A DNA stretch of 8,499 nucleotides, from NCBI GenBank assembly GCA_022567275.1, contig JADFHH010000052.1:1-8499 (forward strand), written 5' to 3'. Under the pieces are notes generated by a model, which saw nothing but the letters and a program-made list of their open reading frames with translations, ran no database searches and was not told the DNA's origin. The first letter of the stretch is position 1. Each line of letters starts with the position of its first letter. The translations under genes and the position numbers were made by a program. Positions 1 to 6,691 of this stretch are shown here, piece by piece. This stretch comes from Pseudomonadota bacterium (lineage in GTDB: Bacteria; Pseudomonadota; Alphaproteobacteria; Rhizobiales; Methyloligellaceae).

Positions 1-182
1 TTAAAGTCCTGAGCAATTGCCAGCTTGAGCCGGCGTTGGCCGATGCGCGCGCCGGTGTTGCTGTCCAATTCGAGCGCTTGGGTTATTTCTGCCCCGATCT
101 GGAATCGTCGCCGCAAAACCTTGTATTCAATCGGGTCGTGTCCCTGCGCGACAGTTGGGCAAAAATCAAGGCCAAAGGTTAG
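1..182 (+). CDS. glnS: Glutaminyl-tRNA synthetase, C-terminal end (partial)
   Basis: The gene enters from the left edge; the frame is read from base 3 and ends at a TAG at 180-182, leaving 59 codons. GlnRS charges tRNA-Gln with glutamine in the cytoplasm. The visible part is the end of the C-terminal anticodon-binding beta-barrel region. Its recognisable pieces are VQFERLGYFCPD, then VFNRVVSLRDSWAKI, which closely match the characteristic end of bacterial GlnRS (an FERxGYF block followed by FNRxVxLRDxWAK). The protein stops directly after this block, so there is no C-terminal YqeY-like fusion. The catalytic domain lies outside the window and its integrity cannot be judged. The next gene, ugd, starts 24 nt downstream, so the two may share a transcript. 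The family call is strong despite the short fragment because the end motif is distinctive. Confidence 0.9.
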   Translation, partial: KVLSNCQLEPALADARAGVAVQFERLGYFCPDLESSPQNLVFNRVVSLRDSWAKIKAKG

Positions 183-191
183 AGCAGAGAA

Positions 192-200
192 AGGGAGGAA
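192..200 (+). promoter_or_regulatory. Shine-Dalgarno for ugd
   Basis: AGGGAGGAA lies 6 nt before the TTG at 207-209. Its core GGAGG complements the 16S rRNA 3' end. This supports the TTG rather than the later in-frame ATG (Met5), which lies inside the dinucleotide-binding beta strand. Confidence 0.8.
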
Positions 201-206
201 CAGGCT

Positions 207-1508
207 TTGCGAATTGGAATGATCGGCGCTGGTTATGTCGGCCTCGTGTCCGCGGCCTGTTTCTCCGAGTTCGGGTGGAGCGTGGAGTGCGTTGATCTGG
301 ATGCGGCCAAAATCGATCAATTGCGAAAAGGGATCTCGCCGATATATGAGCCGGGTCTGGACGATCTGCTCGCCCGTAACATGAAAGACGGACGGCTACG
401 TTTCTCCACCGATCTGGCGCGCACGGTTTCTTCCGCTGATCTGGTCTTTCTGGCGGTCGGGACGCCGATGCGCCATGGCGATGGCTATGCCGATTTGAGC
501 TATGTCTATGAGGCTGTTGAAAGTCTGACGCCGCATCTCGACGGCTTTACCGTAATCACCACCAAATCGACCGTACCAGTGGGCACCAGCCGGGAGATCG
601 AGCGGCGTATTCTGGCGCTGCGCGAAGACGTGGACATCGCCGTTTGCTCCAACCCGGAATTTCTGCGCGAAGGGTCCGCGATCCAGGATTTCACCCATCC
701 CGACCGTGTTCTGGTGGGATGCGACGACGCGCGCGCGCGCGCGGTCATGGAGCGCGTCTACGAGCCGCTGACCTTACGAAATGCGCCGTTGATATTCACC
801 AGCCGCGAATCGGCGGAGCTGGCCAAATATGCCGCCAATGCCTTCCTTGCCATGAAGATCAGCTACATCAACGAGATTGCCGATTTGTGCGAGCAGGTGG
901 GCGCCGATGTGCAGGAAGTGGCCGGCGCGATCGGTTCGGACGGGCGCATTGGCGAAAAATTTCTGCATCCCGGTCCGGGCTATGGCGGGTCGTGTTTTCC
1001 AAAAGATGTCGCCGCGCTCATTCGCACCGCGCGCGAGGCGAAAGCGCCGCTGTCCCTGATCGAGCAGGTCGAGAAGGTGAATAGCGAACGCAAGATCGCC
1101 ATGGTCAAGCGAGTGGAAGACGCCGTTGGCGGCAATTTGCGCGGCAAGACGATTGCCATATTCGGCGTGACCTTCAAACCCAATACCGACGATATGCGCG
1201 ACGCGCCAAGCCTGGTCCTGATCCCCATGCTGCTGGCGCGCGGCGCAACCGTGCGCGCCTATGATCCGAAGGGACAGGAGAATGCGCAACACTTGCTCGA
1301 CGGCGTGGAGTGGTGCGGTGGCGCGCTTGAAGCTGGCGAGGGTGCGCACGCGGCCATTATCCTCACCGAATGGAATGAATTTCGCGGTCTCGATCTCAGG
1401 GCATTGAAGCAAAAGATGCAAGGCAATGCGCTGGTCGATCTGCGCAATGTTTACTCACCCGAACTGGCGCGCGACGCCGGCTTTGAATATACCTCTATCG
1501 GCCGCTGA
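207..1508 (+). CDS. ugd: UDP-glucose 6-dehydrogenase
   Basis: This enzyme oxidises UDP-glucose to UDP-glucuronate with two NAD+ and supplies exopolysaccharide, capsule or LPS precursors. It is 433 aa, the usual bacterial length. The N-terminal Rossmann domain begins with GAGYVG (residues 7-12). It is followed by KSTVPVGTS and NPEFLREGSAIQDF, both typical of the UDP-Glc/GDP-Man dehydrogenase family. The central block AELAKYAANAF holds the predicted catalytic Lys207 and Asn211. GYGGSCFPKD holds the nucleophile Cys263 and Asp267. The Lys-to-Cys spacing of 56 equals that of human UGDH (K220/C276). The C-terminal UDP-binding domain contains FKPNTDDMRDAPS. The start is a TTG backed by a strong Shine-Dalgarno. 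The choice of Ugd over the related GDP-mannose or UDP-ManNAc dehydrogenases rests on these motifs and is firm. Related alphaproteobacterial genes are also called rkpK or udg. A (CG)8 run lies inside the gene. Confidence 0.96.
   Translation: MRIGMIGAGYVGLVSAACFSEFGWSVECVDLDAAKIDQLRKGISPIYEPGLDDLLARNMKDGRLRFSTDLARTVSSADLVFLAVGTPMRHGDGYADLSYVYEAVESLTPHLDGFTVITTKSTVPVGTSREIERRILALREDVDIAVCSNPEFLREGSAIQDFTHPDRVLVGCDDARARAVMERVYEPLTLRNAPLIFTSRESAELAKYAANAFLAMKISYINEIADLCEQVGADVQEVAGAIGSDGRIGEKFLHPGPGYGGSCFPKDVAALIRTAREAKAPLSLIEQVEKVNSERKIAMVKRVEDAVGGNLRGKTIAIFGVTFKPNTDDMRDAPSLVLIPMLLARGATVRAYDPKGQENAQHLLDGVEWCGGALEAGEGAHAAIILTEWNEFRGLDLRALKQKMQGNALVDLRNVYSPELARDAGFEYTSIGR
728..743 (+). repeat. (CG)8 dinucleotide tract inside ugd
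   Basis: Eight uninterrupted CG dinucleotides encode an Ala-Arg-Ala-Arg-Ala stretch at residues 175-179 of Ugd. Alternating CG is the classic Z-DNA-forming sequence and is prone to slippage. Loss or gain of one unit would shift the ugd frame. Here the frame is intact. Confidence 0.9.
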
Positions 1509-1694
1509 AGGGACATCCTAAGCCATTCTGTTCCCGCCATTGGCTCTTCATGCACAAGTTGCATCGCGCTGCTCTTCCGTGAGGGTGCGCGGCCTGTTAC
1601 ACTCATCTCAACTTAACTTTCGGCAACAGGCATGACGGTGCCGCTTCGTTTTAGAAGTCCGGTGCTTTGTCAGCCGAGCTGAGGGGCGAGAGAT
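1509..1694 (+). other. ugd to Ppx/GppA intergenic region
   Basis: This 186-nt gap holds no supportable gene. It contains a perfect 7-bp inverted repeat, GCCTGTT at 1592-1598 and AACAGGC at 1625-1631, separated by 26 nt. A smaller 5-bp hairpin lies at 1550-1564 (ATGCA/TGCAT). No T-run follows either structure, so no intrinsic terminator is supported. I see no well-spaced -35/-10 pair. A promoter for the downstream gene is likely somewhere here, but its position cannot be read. Confidence 0.5.
1681..1690 (+). promoter_or_regulatory. Shine-Dalgarno for the Ppx/GppA gene
   Basis: The purine-rich GAGGGGCGAG lies 4 nt before the TTG at 1695. Its core GAGGGG (1681-1686) is 8 nt from the start codon. 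It is the best ribosome-binding sequence near the beginning of this gene and favours the TTG start over the internal GTG at 1875. Confidence 0.5.
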
Positions 1695-2942
1695 TTGACT
1701 GGGCCGAGCGATGACGCACGCACGGCTGCCAGGGAACCGTGTGAATCTAAGGGTTTACGCGAAGGCGCTGAGGATCGGCACAAAGCCGGCGATCGGCCCA
1801 AGGCGGTTTCTCCCGGACCGGCTCAAGGCGAGCCGGGCGGCCGGGAAACGGCAGCCGATGGGAGCAATGCCGCGGTGGGACACCACCAGCGCGGCATTGG
1901 TCCTGCCTATGGCGCACTCGATCTGGGCACCAACAATTGCCGCTTGCTGGTCGCGCGTCCGTCGCGGCGCGGCTTTGTCGTCATCGACTCATTCTCCCGG
2001 ATCATTCGTCTTGGCGAGGGCTTGAGCCGGTCCGGGCGCTTGTCCGGCATGGCCATGGACCGGACCATTAACGCCCTCAAGATTTGCCGCAACAAGATGC
2101 AGCGCCGTTGTGTCAGACGCTCCCGGCTGATTTCAACCGAAGCCTGCCGTATCGCCGAGAATAGCGATGAGTTCATAGCCCGCGTGCGCGAGGAAACCGG
2201 TCTTGAGCTTGAAATCGTCAGCCAGGAAACGGAAGCGAAGCTTGCCGTTTCCGGCTGCGCGTCACTGCTGGATCCGGCCTGCGACGGTGCGCTCATCTTC
2301 GATATTGGCGGCGGATCGTCTGAATTGATCTGGCTTGATCTCTCGAAGCGCTCGCGCAACTGGCGCGCCTCGATCCATGACCGGCTGGACGCGCAGAACT
2401 GCATCTCCGCCTGGACGTCACTGCCGATCGGCGTTGTGACCCTGGCTGAAAAATACGGCGGACATCATGTGACGCCCGAAATTTATGAGGCGATGGTTCT
2501 CTATGTGTGTGAGCAGCTTGAGCCTTTCGAGAATGCCAATGGCCTGCGCGAGAAGATGGCAGAAGGGACGTCCCATTTGCTCGGCACATCCGGCACCGTG
2601 ACGACGATTGCCGGTATCAAGCTGGAATTGCCTGCCTATGACCGCAAAAGGGTGGATGGATGCTGGCTCACCTCCGATGATGTCCGTGAGGTGTCTGGCT
2701 CTCTCGTCGCAATGAGTTACGAGCAACGCGTGGCGCAACCTTGCGTGGGCGCGGACCGGGCCGATCTGGTGCTGGCGGGATGCGCGATTCTTGAAGCGCT
2801 TATGCGCTTGTGGCCGTGTGAGAGGTTACGCGTAGCGGACCGTGGCCTGCGCGAAGGCCTCCTGGCGACGATGATGGCGGAAGACGGGTATAGCGGTGAG
2901 GGCCGCCGCCGCCGCAGCCAGGCCGCCAGTAAAACATTCTGA
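1695..2942 (+). CDS. Ppx/GppA family phosphatase
   Basis: Members of this ASKHA-fold family are exopolyphosphatases or pppGpp 5'-phosphohydrolases, and the sequence alone does not separate the two. The protein is 415 aa. Residues 1 to about 70 are hydrophilic and low in complexity (Gly, Ala, Pro, Glu, Arg). The phosphatase core follows. The first phosphate loop is DLGTNN (76-81). STEACRIAEN comes next, then SQETEAKL with the probable catalytic Glu180 (equivalent to E121 of E. coli Ppx by motif). The second phosphate loop is DIGGGSSE (203-210), followed by LPIGVVTLAEKYG and LLGTSGTVTT. It ends just after VADRGLREGLL, so it lacks the C-terminal HD-like domain of the roughly 500-aa E. coli Ppx and GppA. 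The start is TTG with a purine-rich Shine-Dalgarno. A GTG at 1875 is an alternative that would remove the extension. rlmE starts 4 nt after the stop, which suggests an operon with coupled translation. Confidence 0.9.
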   Translation: MTGPSDDARTAAREPCESKGLREGAEDRHKAGDRPKAVSPGPAQGEPGGRETAADGSNAAVGHHQRGIGPAYGALDLGTNNCRLLVARPSRRGFVVIDSFSRIIRLGEGLSRSGRLSGMAMDRTINALKICRNKMQRRCVRRSRLISTEACRIAENSDEFIARVREETGLELEIVSQETEAKLAVSGCASLLDPACDGALIFDIGGGSSELIWLDLSKRSRNWRASIHDRLDAQNCISAWTSLPIGVVTLAEKYGGHHVTPEIYEAMVLYVCEQLEPFENANGLREKMAEGTSHLLGTSGTVTTIAGIKLELPAYDRKRVDGCWLTSDDVREVSGSLVAMSYEQRVAQPCVGADRADLVLAGCAILEALMRLWPCERLRVADRGLREGLLATMMAEDGYSGEGRRRRSQAASKTF

Positions 2943-2946
2943 CCGC

Positions 2947-3687
2947 ATGAGCCGGCGGCCAAAACAACGATCGGGAAGCAGAGGCATGCGAGATGGTTCT
3001 CGCATCCTTGGGGTGCGTGTGCGCACGGCGAAAGGGCGCAAGATTTCATCGACACGCTGGCTGCAACGCCAGCTCAACGATCCTTATGTGCAAGCCGCCA
3101 AACGCGAAGGCTACCGCTCACGCGCGGCCTACAAGCTTATCGAGATCGATGACAAATATTTGCTGCTCAAACCCGGCAGCGTGGTCATCGATCTGGGTGC
3201 GGCGCCGGGGGGGTGGAGTCAGGTCGCGGCGCAGCGCGTGTTTGCCGGAGATAAGCCGGGATTGGTGGCCGGCCTGGACTTGCTCGAGATTGACGCGATT
3301 CCCGATGTCACGCTGCTGCAAGCCGATTTTCTCGACGCGGAGGCGTTGACGCTGCTCGATGGCCTGCTCGATGGACGCAAGGTGGATGTGGTGCTCTCGG
3401 ACATGGCCGCGCCGGCGAGCGGTCACAGGCAAACCGATCATATTCGCATCATGGGGCTGTGCGAGGCGGCGCTTGATTTTGCCTGTGAGACGCTCATCCC
3501 CGGCGGGGCGTTTCTCGCCAAAGTCCTGCAAGGCGGTGCCGAACGGGCATTGCTGGACAGAATGAAGCAAAGTTTTGCAACCGTGCGTCACGTCAAGCCT
3601 GAGGCGAGCCGGGCCGATTCGGCAGAACTCTATGTGCTGGCGCAAGGGTTTCGCGGAGAAGACGGAAAAGGATTTTCCGATGGATAG
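2947..3687 (+). CDS. rlmE: 23S rRNA (uridine2552-2'-O)-methyltransferase RlmE
   Basis: RlmE (FtsJ/RrmJ) uses S-adenosylmethionine to methylate the ribose of U2552 in the A loop of 23S rRNA on the 50S subunit. The protein is 246 aa. A basic, Arg-rich N-terminal tail of about 40 residues precedes RWLQRQLNDPYV and SRAAYKLIEID. The SAM-binding motif is DLGAAPGGWSQ. The K-D-K catalytic set is visible as Lys63 (AAYKL), Asp152 (LSDMAAP) and Lys192 (FLAKVLQGG). The Asp-Lys spacing of 40 equals that of E. coli (D124/K164). The ATG at 2947 is chosen because it lies 4 nt after the upstream stop and gives a normal length. It has no clear Shine-Dalgarno, which fits translational coupling. An in-frame GTG at 2896 would add 17 mostly Ala residues and is less likely. 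The 3' end overlaps the aminotransferase by 8 nt. Confidence 0.95.
   Translation: MSRRPKQRSGSRGMRDGSRILGVRVRTAKGRKISSTRWLQRQLNDPYVQAAKREGYRSRAAYKLIEIDDKYLLLKPGSVVIDLGAAPGGWSQVAAQRVFAGDKPGLVAGLDLLEIDAIPDVTLLQADFLDAEALTLLDGLLDGRKVDVVLSDMAAPASGHRQTDHIRIMGLCEAALDFACETLIPGGAFLAKVLQGGAERALLDRMKQSFATVRHVKPEASRADSAELYVLAQGFRGEDGKGFSDG
3668..3672 (+). promoter_or_regulatory. Shine-Dalgarno for the aminotransferase, inside rlmE
   Basis: AAGGA lies 7 nt before the ATG at 3680 and within the last codons of rlmE. It decides the start: the same frame is open further upstream to an ATG at 3575, but those residues would lie deep inside rlmE and are not part of the aminotransferase fold. Confidence 0.65.
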
Positions 3688-5053
3688 TTTAGCTAACTCC
3701 CTGGCCGCGCGGGACATCGCGCATCTCGTGCATCCGCAGACCAATTTGCAACTCCATCTCGAACAAGGCCCGGCCATCGTCGATCATGCCAGCGGGGTGT
3801 GGATTTATGACGATGAGGGCAATAGCTTTCTCGATAGCGTTTCCGGTTTGTGGTGCGCCCCTCTCGGGTACGCGCCCGAGCGGCTTGCGCGCGCCGCCTA
3901 CGATCAGATGCGCAAGCTGTCCTTTGCGCATCTCTATCGCCACAACTCGCATGAGCCCGCTATCGAGTTGGCTGAAAAGCTGCTGTCAATCGCGCCGAAA
4001 TCCATGTCGAAGGTGCACTTTCAGTCGACCGGGTCGGAGGCCAATGACGTCGCCATCAAGCTGGTCTGGTACTATTTCAACGCGCTCGGGCGGCCGGAGA
4101 AGCGCAAGATCATATCCCGCCACGGCGCCTATCACGGGTCGTCGGTCGCCGCTGTCTCCCTGACCGGCAAGCCGGACATGCACGCGCAATTCAATCTCCC
4201 CCTCGATGGGTTCCTGCATGTGGCGTGTCCGCATTATTTCCGCGACCGGCGCGGTGGTGAGAGCGAACACGCCTATGCAACACGCCTCGCGGACGATCTG
4301 GAAGCTCTCATCGTGGAACAAGACCCCGATACGGTGGCGGCCTTCTTTGCCGAGCCCGTAATGGGGGCAGGCGGCGCCATCCTGCCGCCAGAGGGTTATT
4401 TCGAGAAGGTACAGGGCGTATTGCGCAAATACGACATACTATTCGTTGCCGATGAAGTGATTACCGGGTTTGGACGGACCGGGAAAATGTGGGGCTGCGA
4501 GAGATTTTCGATCCAGCCCGACCTCATGAGTTGCGCAAAAGCGCTTTCTGCCGGCGCGCTGCCGATATCGGCCCTGCTGATGAGCGAGAAAATCTATCAG
4601 GCCATGCTGTTGCAGAGTGAGCGCACGGGACAATTCGCCCATGGACACACCTTTGCCGGCCATCCGGCCTGCGCCGCGGTCGCACTTGAAACGCTCAAAA
4701 TCTATGAGGAGATGGATTTGCTCGCGCATATCGCCCGGCTGAGTTCCTGCTTCGCGGATATGCTTGAGGGGATTTGCAGCCATCCCCTGGTTGGCGATCT
4801 GGCTATGACGGGCCTGATCGCGGGGATTGAGCTGGTCAAAGACAAGGGCAGCGGTGAACTCTTCCCCGCCGGCATGAATGTTGGCGTCAAGGTTGCCGAA
4901 GCCTCGCGCCGGCACGGATTGTTGCACCGCTATGCGGGCAACAGGATTGCTTTCGCGCCGGCTTACATCATCTCGCAGGACGAAATCGGCGAAATTGGCG
5001 TCCGGTTGCGCAAATCGCTTGACGAGGTTCATGCCGAGCTTTGCGGGAAGTAG
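3680..5053 (+). CDS. PLP-dependent class III aminotransferase (omega-transaminase type)
   Basis: This fold-type I enzyme is expected to move an amino group from an amine or omega-amino acid to a keto acid, in the cytoplasm as a dimer. It is 457 aa, the usual length for the putrescine/omega-amino acid:pyruvate group. GLWC with Trp58 lies near the substrate site. FQSTGSEAND binds the PLP phosphate. AYHGS carries Tyr151, which stacks on PLP. ADEVITGFGRTG carries Asp258, which pairs with the PLP ring nitrogen. DLMSCAKALS carries the Schiff-base Lys287. HTFAGHP carries Thr324. The Asp-Lys spacing of 29 matches Chromobacterium violaceum omega-transaminase (D259/K288). Arg417 sits where that enzyme has its carboxylate-binding Arg416, which suggests a keto acid acceptor such as pyruvate. 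The true substrate cannot be read; putrescine, beta-alanine, taurine and GABA are all possible. The ATG overlaps the rlmE stop by 8 nt and has its own Shine-Dalgarno. Confidence 0.92.
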   Translation: MDSLANSLAARDIAHLVHPQTNLQLHLEQGPAIVDHASGVWIYDDEGNSFLDSVSGLWCAPLGYAPERLARAAYDQMRKLSFAHLYRHNSHEPAIELAEKLLSIAPKSMSKVHFQSTGSEANDVAIKLVWYYFNALGRPEKRKIISRHGAYHGSSVAAVSLTGKPDMHAQFNLPLDGFLHVACPHYFRDRRGGESEHAYATRLADDLEALIVEQDPDTVAAFFAEPVMGAGGAILPPEGYFEKVQGVLRKYDILFVADEVITGFGRTGKMWGCERFSIQPDLMSCAKALSAGALPISALLMSEKIYQAMLLQSERTGQFAHGHTFAGHPACAAVALETLKIYEEMDLLAHIARLSSCFADMLEGICSHPLVGDLAMTGLIAGIELVKDKGSGELFPAGMNVGVKVAEASRRHGLLHRYAGNRIAFAPAYIISQDEIGEIGVRLRKSLDEVHAELCGK

Positions 5054-5117
5054 CGCATCGGAACCCTGACTTGACTCAAATGTGACTCTTCCCATGCCAC
5101 GCGAGCGGTGATAAAGA

Positions 5118-5141
5118 GGGGCGCCAACCGGGTGGCGCCTT
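5118..5141 (+). other. GC-rich stem-loop in the guaB leader
   Basis: GGCGCC at 5120-5125 pairs with GGCGCC at 5134-5139. One A-T pair extends it inward (5126/5133) and two G-U pairs extend it outward (5118-5119 with 5140-5141). This gives a 9-bp stem with a 6-nt loop. What follows is pyrimidine-rich (TTCTCTTCACTT at 5149-5160) but is not a T-run next to the stem. It is therefore a poor intrinsic terminator for the aminotransferase and could equally be a leader structure of guaB mRNA. Confidence 0.5.
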
Positions 5142-5178
5142 GACGCGATTCTCTTCACTTGTGTGCCGCGCCCGATCC

Positions 5179-5184
5179 AGGAGG
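5179..5184 (+). promoter_or_regulatory. Shine-Dalgarno for guaB
   Basis: A perfect AGGAGG lies 7 nt before the ATG at 5192. It fixes the guaB start there and argues against the in-frame TTG at 5159, which has no comparable site. Confidence 0.88.
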
Positions 5185-5191
5185 TTGGCAT

Positions 5192-6691
5192 ATGCCCAAA
5201 AAACAACAAAATTTCGGTAGCGATCCCGCATTGACATTCGACGATGTGTTGCTGCGTCCAGGCGCGTCGGAAGTTCTTCCCAACGAGGTCGACACCACCG
5301 CGCGGCTGACCCGCGCCCTGTCGCTCAATATTCCGATTGTCTCCGCGGCGATGGACACGGTCACCGAAGCGCCTCTCGCCATCGCCATGGCGCAAGCGGG
5401 CGGTATCGGCGTGATCCACCGCAACCTGACGCCGGAGGAACAGTCCAGCCAGGTCATGCAGGTGAAGAAATTCGAGTCCGGCATGGTGGTCAATCCGGTG
5501 ACCATTGCGCCAACCTCGAGCCTGGCGGACGCACTCGAACTCATGGCCGGGCACAAGATTTCCGGCATACCCGTCGTCGAGCCGTTAAAGAATGGCGCGC
5601 GCGAGGGCAAGCTGGTGGGCATCCTCACCAACCGCGATGTGCGCTTCGCGACAAACACCGCGCAGCCTGTCGCGGAGTTGATGACCCGCGAAAATCTGAT
5701 AACGGTAAAAGAAAATGTCGGCATGGAGGAAGCCAAAAAGCTGCTCCATCAATACCGCATCGAGAAGCTGGTAGTGGTCGATGACGATTATCTCTGCGTC
5801 GGCCTCATCACCGTCAAGGACATAGAAAAGGCGCGGCTCAATCCCCATGCGTCCAAGGACGAGCAGGGGCGTTTGCGGGTGGCGGCGGCCACCACCGTCG
5901 GCGACGCCGGTTTTGCGCGCTCCGAACAGCTCATGGATGCAGGCACCGATCTGATTGTGGTCGATACCGCGCATGGGCATTCCTCATATGTGCTGGAAGC
6001 GGTGAGCCGGATCAAGCGGTTGTCGAATTCGGTGCAGGTAATGGCCGGAAATGTCGCCACCCGCGAGGGAACCAAGGCGCTGATCGACGCCGGGGCCGAT
6101 GCCATCAAGGTGGGGATCGGGCCGGGTTCCATCTGCACAACCCGCATTGTCGCGGGTGTTGGCGTCCCGCAATTGACGGCCGTGCTTGAGTCAGCCGAAC
6201 AGGCGCAAAAGTCGGACATTCCGGTCATCTCCGACGGCGGCATCAAATATTCCGGCGATGTCGCCAAGGCGCTCGCCGCCGGGGCGGACTGCGCCATGAT
6301 TGGCTCGCTGTTCGCCGGAACCGATGAAAGCCCCGGCGAGGTGTTTTTGTATCAGGGCCGGTCCTACAAGGCGTATCGGGGCATGGGGTCGGTCGGCGCC
6401 ATGGCGCGCGGCTCCGCCGACCGCTATTTCCAGCAGGACATACAAGATGCGCTCAAACTCGTGCCGGAAGGCATCGAGGGGCAGGTGCCCTACAAGGGGC
6501 CGTTGGCAAGCGTGCTGCATCAGCTTGTCGGCGGATTGCGCTCCTCCATGGGGTATATCGGCGCGCGCGATCTCAAAGAGTTCGAGGAAAAGGCGGAATT
6601 TGTCCGCATTTCTTCCGCTGCGCTGCAGGAAAGCCACACCCATAACGTGACCATCACCCGTGAATCGCCGAACTATCCCGGATCGTCGTGA
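5192..6691 (+). CDS. guaB: Inosine-5'-monophosphate dehydrogenase
   Basis: GuaB oxidises IMP to XMP with NAD+, the committed and rate-limiting step of guanine nucleotide synthesis. It is a cytoplasmic tetramer or octamer. The protein is 499 aa, close to the usual 488-500. The TIM barrel begins at LTFDDVLLRP. A complete pair of CBS domains (Bateman module, about residues 95-215) interrupts it; in other bacteria this module binds purine nucleotides and tunes activity. The barrel resumes with AAATTVGDAGFAR and VDTAHGHS. The K+ and IMP loop is GIGPGSICTT, with the catalytic nucleophile Cys315. SDGGIKYSGD follows, then YRGMGSVGAM, and the flap Arg-Tyr dyad is Arg411-Tyr412. The start is the ATG behind AGGAGG. 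The stop overlaps the GTG start of the next gene, so the two should be translationally coupled. No key residue is missing. Confidence 0.97.
   Translation: MPKKQQNFGSDPALTFDDVLLRPGASEVLPNEVDTTARLTRALSLNIPIVSAAMDTVTEAPLAIAMAQAGGIGVIHRNLTPEEQSSQVMQVKKFESGMVVNPVTIAPTSSLADALELMAGHKISGIPVVEPLKNGAREGKLVGILTNRDVRFATNTAQPVAELMTRENLITVKENVGMEEAKKLLHQYRIEKLVVVDDDYLCVGLITVKDIEKARLNPHASKDEQGRLRVAAATTVGDAGFARSEQLMDAGTDLIVVDTAHGHSSYVLEAVSRIKRLSNSVQVMAGNVATREGTKALIDAGADAIKVGIGPGSICTTRIVAGVGVPQLTAVLESAEQAQKSDIPVISDGGIKYSGDVAKALAAGADCAMIGSLFAGTDESPGEVFLYQGRSYKAYRGMGSVGAMARGSADRYFQQDIQDALKLVPEGIEGQVPYKGPLASVLHQLVGGLRSSMGYIGARDLKEFEEKAEFVRISSAALQESHTHNVTITRESPNYPGSS

Larger units (their letters stand above)
5054..5191 (+). 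other. guaB upstream region
   Basis: This 138-nt gap separates the aminotransferase from guaB. It contains three TGAC words (5067, 5072, 5083). TTGACTCAA at 5071-5079 is a palindrome around one central base, and TGACTC repeats 11 nt apart, about one helical turn. TTGACT at 5071 resembles a -35 box but has no good -10 at 16-18 nt. GATAAA at 5110-5115 resembles a -10 but only a weak TTCCCA lies upstream, at a 15-nt spacing. A guaB promoter is likely in this gap, but I cannot place it. No purine riboswitch core is recognisable. Confidence 0.35.

Noticed and set aside
774..1421. A 215-codon minus-strand open frame inside ugd
   Set aside because: It lies fully antisense to the conserved catalytic part of ugd and has no family motif. 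It is a by-product of GC-rich codon usage.
1509..1613. The open frame continuing after the ugd stop for about 35 codons
   Set aside because: It has no start codon with a ribosome-binding site and no resemblance to Ugd C-termini. The ugd protein already has a normal length.
5118..5160. An intrinsic terminator after the aminotransferase
   Set aside because: The stem-loop is good, but no uninterrupted T-run follows it, so I list it only as a structure.
4439..5554. A 371-codon open frame on the minus strand spanning the aminotransferase end, the guaB gap and the guaB start
   Set aside because: It is antisense to two well-supported genes, shows no recognisable domain, and is His/Arg/Gly-rich as expected from the complement of GC-rich codons.
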